DNA of 64,000 nucleotides from Mesorhizobium sp. B4-1-3 (GTDB lineage Bacteria; Pseudomonadota; Alphaproteobacteria; Rhizobiales; Rhizobiaceae), in assembly GCF_006439355.1 (NCBI RefSeq), contig NZ_VFTG01000007.1:179298-243297 (forward strand), written 5' to 3'. The notes under the pieces were generated by a model. That model made no database searches. It was not told the DNA's origin and saw only the letters and a list, made by a program, of their open reading frames with translations. Shown here in pieces: positions 27,346-33,917 of the stretch; the stretch's first letter is position 1; every line of letters begins with the position of its first letter. Both the position numbers and the translations under genes were made by a program.

Positions 27346-27651
27346 ATGAGAATCCCGTCGCTCGCATTTACCGCGGGCAAAATATTGTGGGCCGGCACAA
27401 CGTTGTGTAGCGTGAGCGCCGCCTACGCCCGGCCCGACACGCGCGCGATGACTTGTGCGCAGACGCAAGCGCTGATCAAAAGCGATCATGCCGCGGTCTT
27501 GACCACGGGTCCGAACACCTACGACCGCTTCGTTCGGCAATTTGGAAACGAGTGCGACTGGCCGGAAGTGCCAGTCTCGACAGCGGTTCCCACCAAGGAC
27601 GGCGGGTGCCGCGTCTATCGATGCGAGGAGCCGATCAACCTTCCCGACTGA
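27346..27651 (+). CDS. Exported protein of unknown function
   Basis: A 101-residue protein with a signal peptide (MRIPSLAFTAGKIL... to AYARPD). The mature part has Cys residues in MTCAQTQALIKSDHAAV, NECDWP and GGCRVYRCEEP that could form two disulfides. Similar short Cys-containing exported proteins beginning with TCAQ are common in rhizobia; their function is unknown. ATG 27346 was preferred over an upstream TTG. Confidence 0.7.
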   Translation: MRIPSLAFTAGKILWAGTTLCSVSAAYARPDTRAMTCAQTQALIKSDHAAVLTTGPNTYDRFVRQFGNECDWPEVPVSTAVPTKDGGCRVYRCEEPINLPD

Positions 27652-27674
27652 CCTTTGGTTCTTGCGCGGCACGC

Positions 27675-27700
27675 GGAACCATCGCAACGTCTTGCGGGTT
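27675..27700 (+). promoter_or_regulatory. Possible EcfG-type promoter of the GFA gene
   Basis: GGAAC (27675-27679), 17 bases, GGTT ending at 27700, 77 bases before the GFA start. The -10 is weaker than in the best sites. Confidence 0.3.
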
Positions 27701-27776
27701 TTAGCAGCCGGCAGCGGGCCTTGCCGGGCGTGAGAGACATTTGGCTCCGTGCATAACCGCAGAGGAAGGAACGGCC

Positions 27777-28217
27777 ATGCCTGAAATCGCGCGCAGCGGC
27801 AGTTGCTTGTGTGGCGGCGTGCGGTTCCGTGTCACTGGCGAACCGCTGCGGATCGGCCTCTGTCACTGCAAAGACTGTCGCAAGACAAGCGGATCGGTCT
27901 TCCATGCTTACGCCGTATGGCCGATACGATCGTTCGAGACCACTGGCATCACCAGCAGCTACGGCACTCGAAGTTTTTGCCCCAGTTGCGGAAGCCGCGT
28001 TCCGTTCGTCGGCGATGACGAGGCCGAGGTCACGATCGGCAGCCTGGACGTTGCGCCAACCGAAGGCTTGATGCCGAGCTACGAACTCTGGATCGGACGC
28101 CGCGAGCCCTGGTTGCAACCCCTGCCTGCAGCGCGTCAGTTCTCGCATGATCGGGTCGCCGATGATTCGGCCGCAGACCATGAACCCGGCGCGGAGCCAC
28201 AACAAAGGTCAGCTTAG
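27777..28217 (+). CDS. GFA family (glutathione-dependent formaldehyde-activating-like) protein
   Basis: A 146-residue protein with the zinc ligands of the GFA fold: CLCGGVRF near residue 10, CHCKDCRKTSG near 34, and CPSCGSRV near 73. The C-terminal ~30 residues are polar and non-conserved. Despite the family name, most members have unknown substrates. ATG 27777 has GAGGAAGGAACGGCC upstream. Confidence 0.88.
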   Translation: MPEIARSGSCLCGGVRFRVTGEPLRIGLCHCKDCRKTSGSVFHAYAVWPIRSFETTGITSSYGTRSFCPSCGSRVPFVGDDEAEVTIGSLDVAPTEGLMPSYELWIGRREPWLQPLPAARQFSHDRVADDSAADHEPGAEPQQRSA

Positions 28218-28747
28218 GTCGGGCTCTTGGCAGACCTTGGTCGGAGCGACCTCAGTCCAGCCGTCCCCACCGGGCAGTCCGGAAAAGCGCTCCGATGTCG
28301 ATTGATATGCGCGGGCTTCCTCGAAGTTTTGCTTTTCACCAGCAGTCGGTTTGCCGGCCAATCAGCTACCGCTCGCATTTTGAAACGTGGTAAAATATGA
28401 GTCGCGGCCCGGATGGTTTCAGGCAACGGAGTTTTTACCGACCTTACAATATAAGAATTTTCAATCATGTTTCCCGCAGAAATACAACTTTCGATATTGT
28501 TTCCGCGCCATCTGCAGTGCTTATCTCGTGACAGTACAAGCTGCGGTTGCAGTACCGCGGTAAAATTCTTTCGGCTAAAGAAATTTTTTAATCACTGGCT
28601 GTTTCCGGTTATAGCGAACATGACGCTTAAAATTGCCACGATCGGCAGGCGCGATGACTTCAGGCCTTGTACAAAAGGCCATCTTTGTTTCTTCTCGTTT
28701 TTGCTACATAGTGCTGTCGAATCTTGAAACCGGACGGGGCGGTTTTC
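28218..28747. other. AT-rich intergenic region before the PAS gene
   Basis: About 530 bp, clearly AT-richer than its surroundings, especially 28430-28640, including TTTTTTAATC and ATATAAGAATTTTC stretches. An imperfect AAATTCTTT/AAAGAAATTT hairpin lies near 28562-28590. No supported gene, tRNA or repeat was found; short frames lack coding character. Confidence 0.5.
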
Positions 28748-29293
28748 ATGACGTCGGCGCCTGAACACGGCTGCAACATACATATGCGGTATCCACCGAT
28801 CGACGGGTTCTGGACTTGGGATACCAAGCGTGACCGTTTCTATGGCGATGCCAATCTTTCAGACTATTTCGGTTTGACACCCGACGAATTCTCGCACGGC
28901 GCATCGCTGGAGCGATGCATGCAAAGCATCGACCAGGACGACCGCTCGAGGGTTCGGCTGGCTATCCGCAAGGCCGTGGAGTGGAGGTCCAGCTTCAGGG
29001 AGGTTTATAGGATCCGGTCCGAGAAGATGGGGTTGCGCAAGATCCTCGCCGTCGGTCAATGTTACGTCAACGGGGCGGGCGAGGCGGCCCTCTATCCTGG
29101 CTGGTTCGTTGATCTGACGAATGATGTCGCGTGCGAGAAACAGGCGCTGCGCGAAATCCACAACCATGTCGGGCAAGCCAAAGACATAGCGCGATCGATC
29201 GGACACGACCTGATGTCCTATCTTCTGGATAATATTGAGGAAGAGGTCGAGCAGCGGCTCGATGGAAGACTGGGGAGGCGAAGATCGTCCTGA
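28748..29293 (+). CDS. PAS-fold protein without output domain
   Basis: A 181-residue protein whose residues about 15-125 form a PAS-like fold (WTWDTKRDRFYGDANLSDYFGL, DRSRVRLAIRKAVEW, FREVYRI, YPGWFVDLT). The C-terminal ~50 residues are helical and charged (REIHNHVGQAKDIARSIGHD...EEEVEQRL) with no kinase, cyclase or HTH domain. It may act as a single-domain sensor or partner of another protein. ATG 28748 is used; ribosome site weak. Confidence 0.65.
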   Translation: MTSAPEHGCNIHMRYPPIDGFWTWDTKRDRFYGDANLSDYFGLTPDEFSHGASLERCMQSIDQDDRSRVRLAIRKAVEWRSSFREVYRIRSEKMGLRKILAVGQCYVNGAGEAALYPGWFVDLTNDVACEKQALREIHNHVGQAKDIARSIGHDLMSYLLDNIEEEVEQRLDGRLGRRRSS

Positions 29294-29313
29294 GGCCGCC
29301 TCCGCCGATTGTT

Positions 29314-29580
29314 TCAAGGCTGGGTTCGCTTGCCGCGCCTGCCGACTTCAGTCGTAACCATGCGCGCGAAATGCGATTGGGGCGACCGGCGCTCGATGAG
29401 CTTTGCCCGTTCCAAGGCCGCATCGCCGTAAAATTCGATCAGCACGCCGGCGGCCTTGGCGGCATCGGCTCTCAACCGACCGAAATCGGCCTGCCCGCTC
29501 TCGGTCGAAGCCCCGCTCCTGGCAATCACGTCAAGCATGGCTTGCAACTTGTCAGGAGTGCTGCCCTCGTCTTCGTGCAT
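29314..29580 (-). CDS. Hypothetical protein
   Basis: An 88-residue, mainly helical and soluble product (DKLQAMLDVIARSGASTESGQADFGRLRADAAKAAGVLIEFYGDAAL...). The start at ATG 29580 follows GGATAGCGACC; an in-frame start at 29616 would add 12 residues. Converges with the PAS gene. No family recognised. Confidence 0.55.
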   Translation of the reverse strand: MHEDEGSTPDKLQAMLDVIARSGASTESGQADFGRLRADAAKAAGVLIEFYGDAALERAKLIERRSPQSHFARMVTTEVGRRGKRTQP

Positions 29581-29749
29581 GGTCGCTATCCGATTGGGCG
29601 CGTAAAATATCGACATTTCCGTTCAATGTCCAACGGGTTCGTTGGTCGGGCACCGATGCAACCGAGTGCAGCTTCGCCGCGAGCGAGGCCACAATCTTCA
29701 TACAAGCGTAGTAAGCCAAACTTACCGCGCATACATTTGGGGGGCACCC

Positions 29750-29944
29750 ATGGACCAGCCTAGCAAAATGGAGAACCTGCAGTTTGCGCAGGGGATCTTG
29801 CGAGAACTTCGCCAGAAGGCCGAAGCCGATGGCGAAAAGCTTCTGACCTACCTGATCGACATGGCTTATCTCGAAGCCAGCGACCGCATCCGCGCCCACT
29901 GGATCGGCAGCCACGAACACGAAGGCCGCCGCGCCAAGGGCTGA
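29750..29944 (+). CDS. Hypothetical small soluble protein
   Basis: A 64-residue acidic, helical protein (MENLQFAQGILRELRQKAEADGEKLL..) with a polar His-rich tail (GSHEHEG). The ATG at 29750 is preceded by TTTGGGGGGCACCC. Similar short proteins occur in rhizobia but no function is known. Confidence 0.6.
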   Translation: MDQPSKMENLQFAQGILRELRQKAEADGEKLLTYLIDMAYLEASDRIRAHWIGSHEHEGRRAKG

Positions 29945-30025
29945 GCCTGCCCAAGGCAATTCGGACAATGCGCACCGCGGGTTTCGTGCGGAATTTGCCC
30001 GGAGCGATACATCCTGAACGCAAAA

Positions 30026-30058
30026 AAGCCCGCCATGCCTCTTCGGCATGGCGGGCTT
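30026..30058 (-). terminator. Rho-independent terminator of msrA
   Basis: A 14-bp perfect stem (AAGCCCGCCATGCC with its complement), loop TCTTC. On the minus strand it ends in a T run, 44 bases after the msrA stop. Confidence 0.9.
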
Positions 30059-30102
30059 GAATTCGGATGGCCAAGGCTAAGTGCAATAGCCTCGCTGCCG
30101 AT

Positions 30103-30624
30103 CTATGATGCGGCAGCCTTTTGGCGGACCGGAAGCTTCCATCCCGGCCGCGCGAAGTGGCAGGTGTAGCCGTTGGGATAGCGTTCCAGATAGTCCTGGT
30201 GCTCGGGCTCGGCTTCCCAGAAGAGGCCTGCCGGAGCAAGCTCGGTGACGACCTTGCCGGGCCACAGGCCGGACGCGTCGACGTCGGCGATCGTGTGCTC
30301 GGCGATCCGCTTCTGCTCGTCGCTGATGTAGAAAATCGCCGAACGATAGCTCATGCCGATGTCGTTGCCCTGGCGGTTCTTCGTCGTCGGATCGTGGATC
30401 TGGAAGAAGAATTCGAGCAGCGTGCGGAAACTAGTCCTGGCCGGGTCGAAGATGATTTCGATCGCCTCGGCGTGGGTACCGTGGTTGCGGTAGGTGGCGT
30501 TGGGGACATCACCGCCGCTGTAGCCCACTCGCGTTGAGATCACGCCGGGCAGCCGCCGGATCAAATCCTGCATGCCCCAAAAGCAGCCGCCAGCAAGGAC
30601 GGCGCGCTCGGTGGAAGAAGCCAT
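30103..30624 (-). CDS. msrA: Peptide-methionine (S)-S-oxide reductase
   Basis: A 173-residue MsrA that repairs S-methionine sulfoxide in proteins. The catalytic GCFWG motif is at residues 13-17; the conserved blocks [21 protein letters not shown] and [24 protein letters not shown] follow. AGGAGGTATGAC precedes the ATG. It is the last bacterial gene before the prophage remnant and has its own terminator. Confidence 0.95.
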   Translation of the reverse strand: MASSTERAVLAGGCFWGMQDLIRRLPGVISTRVGYSGGDVPNATYRNHGTHAEAIEIIFDPARTSFRTLLEFFFQIHDPTTKNRQGNDIGMSYRSAIFYISDEQKRIAEHTIADVDASGLWPGKVVTELAPAGLFWEAEPEHQDYLERYPNGYTCHFARPGWKLPVRQKAAAS

Positions 30625-30760
30625 GTCATACCTCCTTTGAATTGCTCCATAGATAGGCGTTGCGCCTGGATTCTTCCAGCAGCTCGAACGGGCGAACGCC
30701 GACACCGGGGTGTCCGGCATCGATGCCGGTCAACGTCCACGCGGCTCGCCTCCACCGCCC

Positions 30761-31081
30761 TTAGGCATCCGGTGTATGCTTGAATCTTCGCACCACCACC
30801 TCGAAGACGATGTCTGAGATCCACATAGCCGACACGCCGATCAGGAAAGCGGCGGCGAGCGTCGTGGTGTCGTCGGCGGCGGGGATCGGCAGGCCGCTTG
30901 CGCGAATCCAAACGACGACAGGCAACGTCAGGTAGGCGGCGGCCAAGGCGCCGCAGATGGGCGAGGCAATCATCTCTCGCAGCTTGTAGCGGTGGCGCGA
31001 CAGAGCCCGCAGCACGCCGCCGGCAAGCCCCGCCGCCACGACCTGGCCCTTGATGCCCAGAAGATCGAAGATATCGTGCAT
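30761..31081 (-). CDS. Putative holin-like prophage membrane protein
   Basis: A 106-residue protein with about three hydrophobic segments (VVAAGLAGGVLRAL, SPICGALAAAYLTLPVVVWI, TTTLAAAFLIGVSAMWISDIVF) and a basic C-terminus (VVRRFKHTPDA), a holin-like layout. GGAGG sits six bases before the ATG, and the start overlaps the upstream lipoprotein stop (TAATG). Last gene of the lysis cassette; homology beyond topology was not recognised. Confidence 0.65.
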   Translation of the reverse strand: MHDIFDLLGIKGQVVAAGLAGGVLRALSRHRYKLREMIASPICGALAAAYLTLPVVVWIRASGLPIPAADDTTTLAAAFLIGVSAMWISDIVFEVVVRRFKHTPDA

Positions 31082-31275
31082 TATGGCCTCCAGCCGCAAA
31101 GCTTTTCGCCCTTGCGATTGTGGGCGAGCAGCGCCCTCGCCTCCTGGTCAGAGAGCATATCGACGGCCTTGCCGGAAAGGCGCACCGGCGAGGCGACGGC
31201 GCAGAAGCCGCCTTTGGCCGTCGCGCAGCCGGCAAGCGCGGCGGCCATGGCGGCGACGATCAGTCCCTTGCCCAT
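31081..31275 (-). CDS. Probable o-spanin-like prophage lipoprotein
   Basis: A 64-residue protein with a lipoprotein signal (MGKGLIVAAMAAALAGCATA; lipobox LAGC) and a short mature part. It overlaps the preceding TM/coiled-coil gene by 16 bp in another frame and lies in the lysis cassette, the usual setting of Rz1-type outer-membrane spanins. Assignment rests on size, lipobox and context. Confidence 0.6.
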   Translation of the reverse strand: MGKGLIVAAMAAALAGCATAKGGFCAVASPVRLSGKAVDMLSDQEARALLAHNRKGEKLCGWRP

Positions 31276-31499
31276 GACTTCAGCTCCTTCCTGACCGCGC
31301 CAGCCGGCAAGGCGCCGATGTCGTTGTCGACCTGATCGGCGACATCCCGGGCCGCGACCTCGGCCTCAGCCTGCTTGCCGCGCTCGGCCCGCGCGCCGGC
31401 AAGGCGCTGGTGGAAGCCCCAACCGAGCGCGCCAACAATGCCGGCACCGATCGCCAGGACTTTCGGATTGGTGAGAAGCCATGCCAGCAACGCGCTCAT
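31260..31499 (-). CDS. Probable i-spanin-like (Rz-type) prophage protein
   Basis: A 79-residue protein with an N-terminal membrane helix (LLTNPKVLAIGAGIVGALGWGF) and a charged helical tail (RLAGARAERGKQAEAEVAARDVADQVD). This topology and the partial overlap with a lipoprotein gene fit an inner-membrane spanin. It is shorter than lambda Rz. Confidence 0.55.
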   Translation of the reverse strand: MSALLAWLLTNPKVLAIGAGIVGALGWGFHQRLAGARAERGKQAEAEVAARDVADQVDNDIGALPAGAVRKELKSWARD

Positions 31500-31606
31500 A
31501 GCAGCGCTCCGATGAGTAGACCGGCGACGAAGCAGGCGGCGCCCGCGAACACATACGGCCTGGCGGCTTCAATGCAGGCGGCGAGGAGACCTTGCAAATT
31601 TTCCAT
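31496..31606 (-). CDS. 36-residue prophage membrane peptide
   Basis: Begins MENLQGLLAACIEAARPY and ends in one membrane helix (VFAGAACFVAGLLIGALL). GGGAGCACTGACC precedes the ATG, and its stop overlaps the next start as ATGA. Its fixed place in the overlapping lysis cassette supports that it is translated; possibly a holin regulator. Confidence 0.5.
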   Translation of the reverse strand: MENLQGLLAACIEAARPYVFAGAACFVAGLLIGALL

Positions 31607-31608
31607 GG

Positions 31609-31812
31609 TCAGTGCTCCCAGCCGAAGCGGCGCGCGAGCACGTGCCACCACTCGGCCGTGGCGGCGATGGCGAGACCAAGGCCCGTCTCCAAAGACATCT
31701 GGATATCGGGATCGGCGGAGAACGCCGCGGCGTCGTCGGCGCCGAGAAGGCCGCGCGCGACAAGCACGCCCGCGCAATAGCGCAGGGCGATGCGGATGAT
31801 GACGGCAATCAT
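31609..31812 (-). CDS. Putative phage holin (Pam3-gp28-like)
   Basis: A 67-residue product starting MIAVIIRIALRYCAGVLVAR, with a second weakly hydrophobic helix (TGLGLAIAATAEWWHVLARR). Length and pattern resemble the Pam3_gp28 putative holins of alphaproteobacterial phages. Its start overlaps the endolysin stop (ATGA). Confidence 0.65.
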   Translation of the reverse strand: MIAVIIRIALRYCAGVLVARGLLGADDAAAFSADPDIQMSLETGLGLAIAATAEWWHVLARRFGWEH

Positions 31813-32561
31813 TGGCAGAACACTCCGAAAAGATCGCAGGGAAGATGCGTGGCCCAGGCGGTGAGCGAGCCGAGCGCCAACGCGATCAAAGCGAGGACGC
31901 CTGCGGCCTTGGCGGGCGATGTGGATTTGGGAGGCGCGTCGGGTGCGTCACTTACGGCGGGCGACCCGGTCCCGGCGGGCGTTGCCGCTGGCGTGACGTC
32001 ATCGCCTGATGCAGGCTCTTGCGACGCGGATTCCCCAGCCGCCGACGGCGCGGCCCACATCAGCAACGCCTGCCGCCGCACCGAGGCGACGCGGGCGCTC
32101 CAGCCCCGGCCGAAGCTCGGCCAAGTCGGCAACTTTTCGAGGAAGGCGAGACGGGCATCGCAAAGCGCATCGATGACGAACCCGACCGGCTTTGCTCTCG
32201 CCGCCGCTAGTGTCGCCGGGCCGATGCGGCCATCCTGACCAACGCCGAGCACGCTTTGAAGATGTTTCGCCGCCCTGCCCGGCCCGCTGTTCACGGCGAA
32301 GTCGAAGACGGCATAGTCGACGCCGTCGGGGAGCTCCGCGCCGAGCACCGCATCCCAGTAGAAACGGCGGTAGATCGTGGCGACTTGCTCGTCACTGATG
32401 GCGCGAAGATCGGTCTTGGTGGCGTCGGCCTTCACGTAGCGGCGGAAATTGGCGAGCGTGACGCCCTTCATGGTCGCGCCGCCGGGATCGGCGGGGTTGT
32501 CAGACCAACCGCCCTCGGAGGTGAGGACGAGCGAAAGGGCACGCGCAAAGTTGCGGTCCAT
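31809..32561 (-). CDS. GH108-family endolysin with C-terminal membrane anchor
   Basis: A 250-residue protein. Residues 1-170 form the glycoside hydrolase 108 domain with catalytic Glu16 in TSEGGWSDNPADPGGATMKG, and the VDYAVFDFAVNSGPGRAAKHLQ and DGRIGPATLAA peptidoglycan-binding-like part. A Pro/Ala/Ser linker and a C-terminal hydrophobic helix (AAGVLALIALALGSLTAWA) follow, suggesting a membrane-tethered lysozyme. First gene of the lysis cassette. Confidence 0.88.
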   Translation of the reverse strand: MDRNFARALSLVLTSEGGWSDNPADPGGATMKGVTLANFRRYVKADATKTDLRAISDEQVATIYRRFYWDAVLGAELPDGVDYAVFDFAVNSGPGRAAKHLQSVLGVGQDGRIGPATLAAARAKPVGFVIDALCDARLAFLEKLPTWPSFGRGWSARVASVRRQALLMWAAPSAAGESASQEPASGDDVTPAATPAGTGSPAVSDAPDAPPKSTSPAKAAGVLALIALALGSLTAWATHLPCDLFGVFCQ

Positions 32562-32667
32562 GGTTGTTCCTTTCTGCCCTCTGGGCAGGTTGATCTGGTG
32601 AATTGTGTTGAAGCCACCGACTGACAGCCGCTATGCTGCGGCGTCTGAGAGAATAGGTGTCTTAGCT

Positions 32668-32967
32668 GTGAAGCACGTAATTGAGCCGGTCGGCGATCAT
32701 TCGGCAAATCCGCCGAAGTGGCATTGTGACCTAGACTTGCAGAGCTTGTGCATCCAGGTTGATGTCACAGATCCGAATGGGAACGCGTTCGCGGTTACGA
32801 TCGAAGCACAGGGCGGCAAGCTTGTCTTGCAATGTTTTGATCCCGCACACGACGAACCACTGCGAGTCCAGATTTCCGCCGCTGGCGCTATTGAGACGGA
32901 CGACGAAAGGCACGGCGACCAAATAACCCACCACCCAACGTGGACAGGGTCGGCGCCGCCCCCTTAA
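32668..32967 (+). CDS. Hypothetical gene on the opposite strand within the prophage
   Basis: A roughly 99-residue product (VKHVIEPVGDHSANPPKW...) with a beta-rich look (HCDLDLQSLCIQVDVTDPNGNAFAVTIEAQGGKLVLQCF) and a polar tail. It is the only plus-strand candidate in the remnant and is less GC-rich than its neighbours, as phage morons often are. The start is uncertain (GTG 32668 assumed). No family recognised. Confidence 0.4.
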   Translation: MKHVIEPVGDHSANPPKWHCDLDLQSLCIQVDVTDPNGNAFAVTIEAQGGKLVLQCFDPAHDEPLRVQISAAGAIETDDERHGDQITHHPTWTGSAPPP

Positions 32968-33126
32968 TTAAGGCGCGGAGATCACGACCGTATCCAAGTA
33001 TTTGATGAGACCCACAGCGCCAGGATCATCGCAGTATACAACAGGACAACCGGGCGCGACCAGCCGGACGCAATCGCGACCAAGACTAAGTCCATCGCTG
33101 TTTTTCCAGTCCACATAGGCTGCCAT
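32968..33126 (-). CDS. Short hypothetical frame, possibly a gene remnant
   Basis: 52 residues starting MAAYVDWKNSDGLSLGRDCV and ending IKYLDTVVISAP. The composition looks coding, and coding-like sequence continues upstream (DGSFDIDGVVT) until a stop, so it may be the tail of a broken gene. It converges with the plus-strand moron candidate, the two stops being adjacent. Confidence 0.3.
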   Translation of the reverse strand: MAAYVDWKNSDGLSLGRDCVRLVAPGCPVVYCDDPGAVGLIKYLDTVVISAP

Positions 33127-33203
33127 CGTCACCACGCCATCAATGTCAAAGCTCCCGTCCTAAGCGAACAAGAATGCCGTTTCGGATTAGAGCGAGCATG
33201 TTG

Positions 33204-33917
33204 TTATCTCTTGCTTGATGGAGCGGTCTTGCCCCTTAGCGCGACGGAGAAGAAGTCCGTTTCGCGCATGTGGATTTGTTGTTCGGCTACATAGTCGCCG
33301 ACCCATCCCGCCCCCGTAATCGAGGTGTCGGAGACTGTATCTTGAAATGCTGGTTCGGATGCGCCGTGCTGCCACGACTTGCGGGATATGCTTGAACCCT
33401 GAATGCGGAACCGGGTCCAGATCCAAACCGAAGGCCCGGTACTTGAAATAGTCGGCGACGGACCATCGGTTGGGCCGCTGATAATTGATGATGTGCCGGA
33501 GACATTCTTGTTGGTCTGGATACGCCAGTCGGTGCCGGCCGACGTGTGATAGAATGCCAGAGCGCTATAGGCCGTTTCACTTCCAACGCCGCCACCACCG
33601 CGAACTCCAAGACGGGTGAAGGTGTTGATTGTGTTAAGCGGATTTGTGATGACTCGGCCACGGGCGAGAATTTCAACGTCGGCGACTAGCGGAACTCTGT
33701 CCCAGGTGAAAAGCCCAAGACCGCCTGTCACGGTAATGTTGAACCGCAGCGCCTTGCCCGAGAGTGAGCCCGACGACGTTTCGATAGTCGGGGTATAATG
33801 CGCCCCGCCCCAGCGCTTCGACCAATCGTGCGGTTGGACGCCGGTCGTATATTCGCTGAAATCCGTGACATAATAGTCCGGATCACGCTGGATGTAAGCA
33901 GGAAGAATCAGGCTCAT
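33204..33917 (-). CDS. Prophage appendage protein, lectin-like fold
   Basis: A 237-residue beta-rich protein (FSEYTTGVQPHDWSKRW, GKALRFNITVTGGLGLFTWD, GSSISRKSWQHG) with the look of a concanavalin/LamG-type jelly roll used by phages for host-surface binding. Its ATG overlaps the tail-fibre stop (TGATG). No catalytic motif is visible. Confidence 0.6.
   Translation of the reverse strand: MSLILPAYIQRDPDYYVTDFSEYTTGVQPHDWSKRWGGAHYTPTIETSSGSLSGKALRFNITVTGGLGLFTWDRVPLVADVEILARGRVITNPLNTINTFTRLGVRGGGGVGSETAYSALAFYHTSAGTDWRIQTNKNVSGTSSIISGPTDGPSPTISSTGPSVWIWTRFRIQGSSISRKSWQHGASEPAFQDTVSDTSITGAGWVGDYVAEQQIHMRETDFFSVALRGKTAPSSKR

Noticed and set aside
28467..28727. Possible 86-codon gene in the AT-rich region
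   Set aside because: No ribosome site, no coding bias and no family resemblance; likely non-coding.
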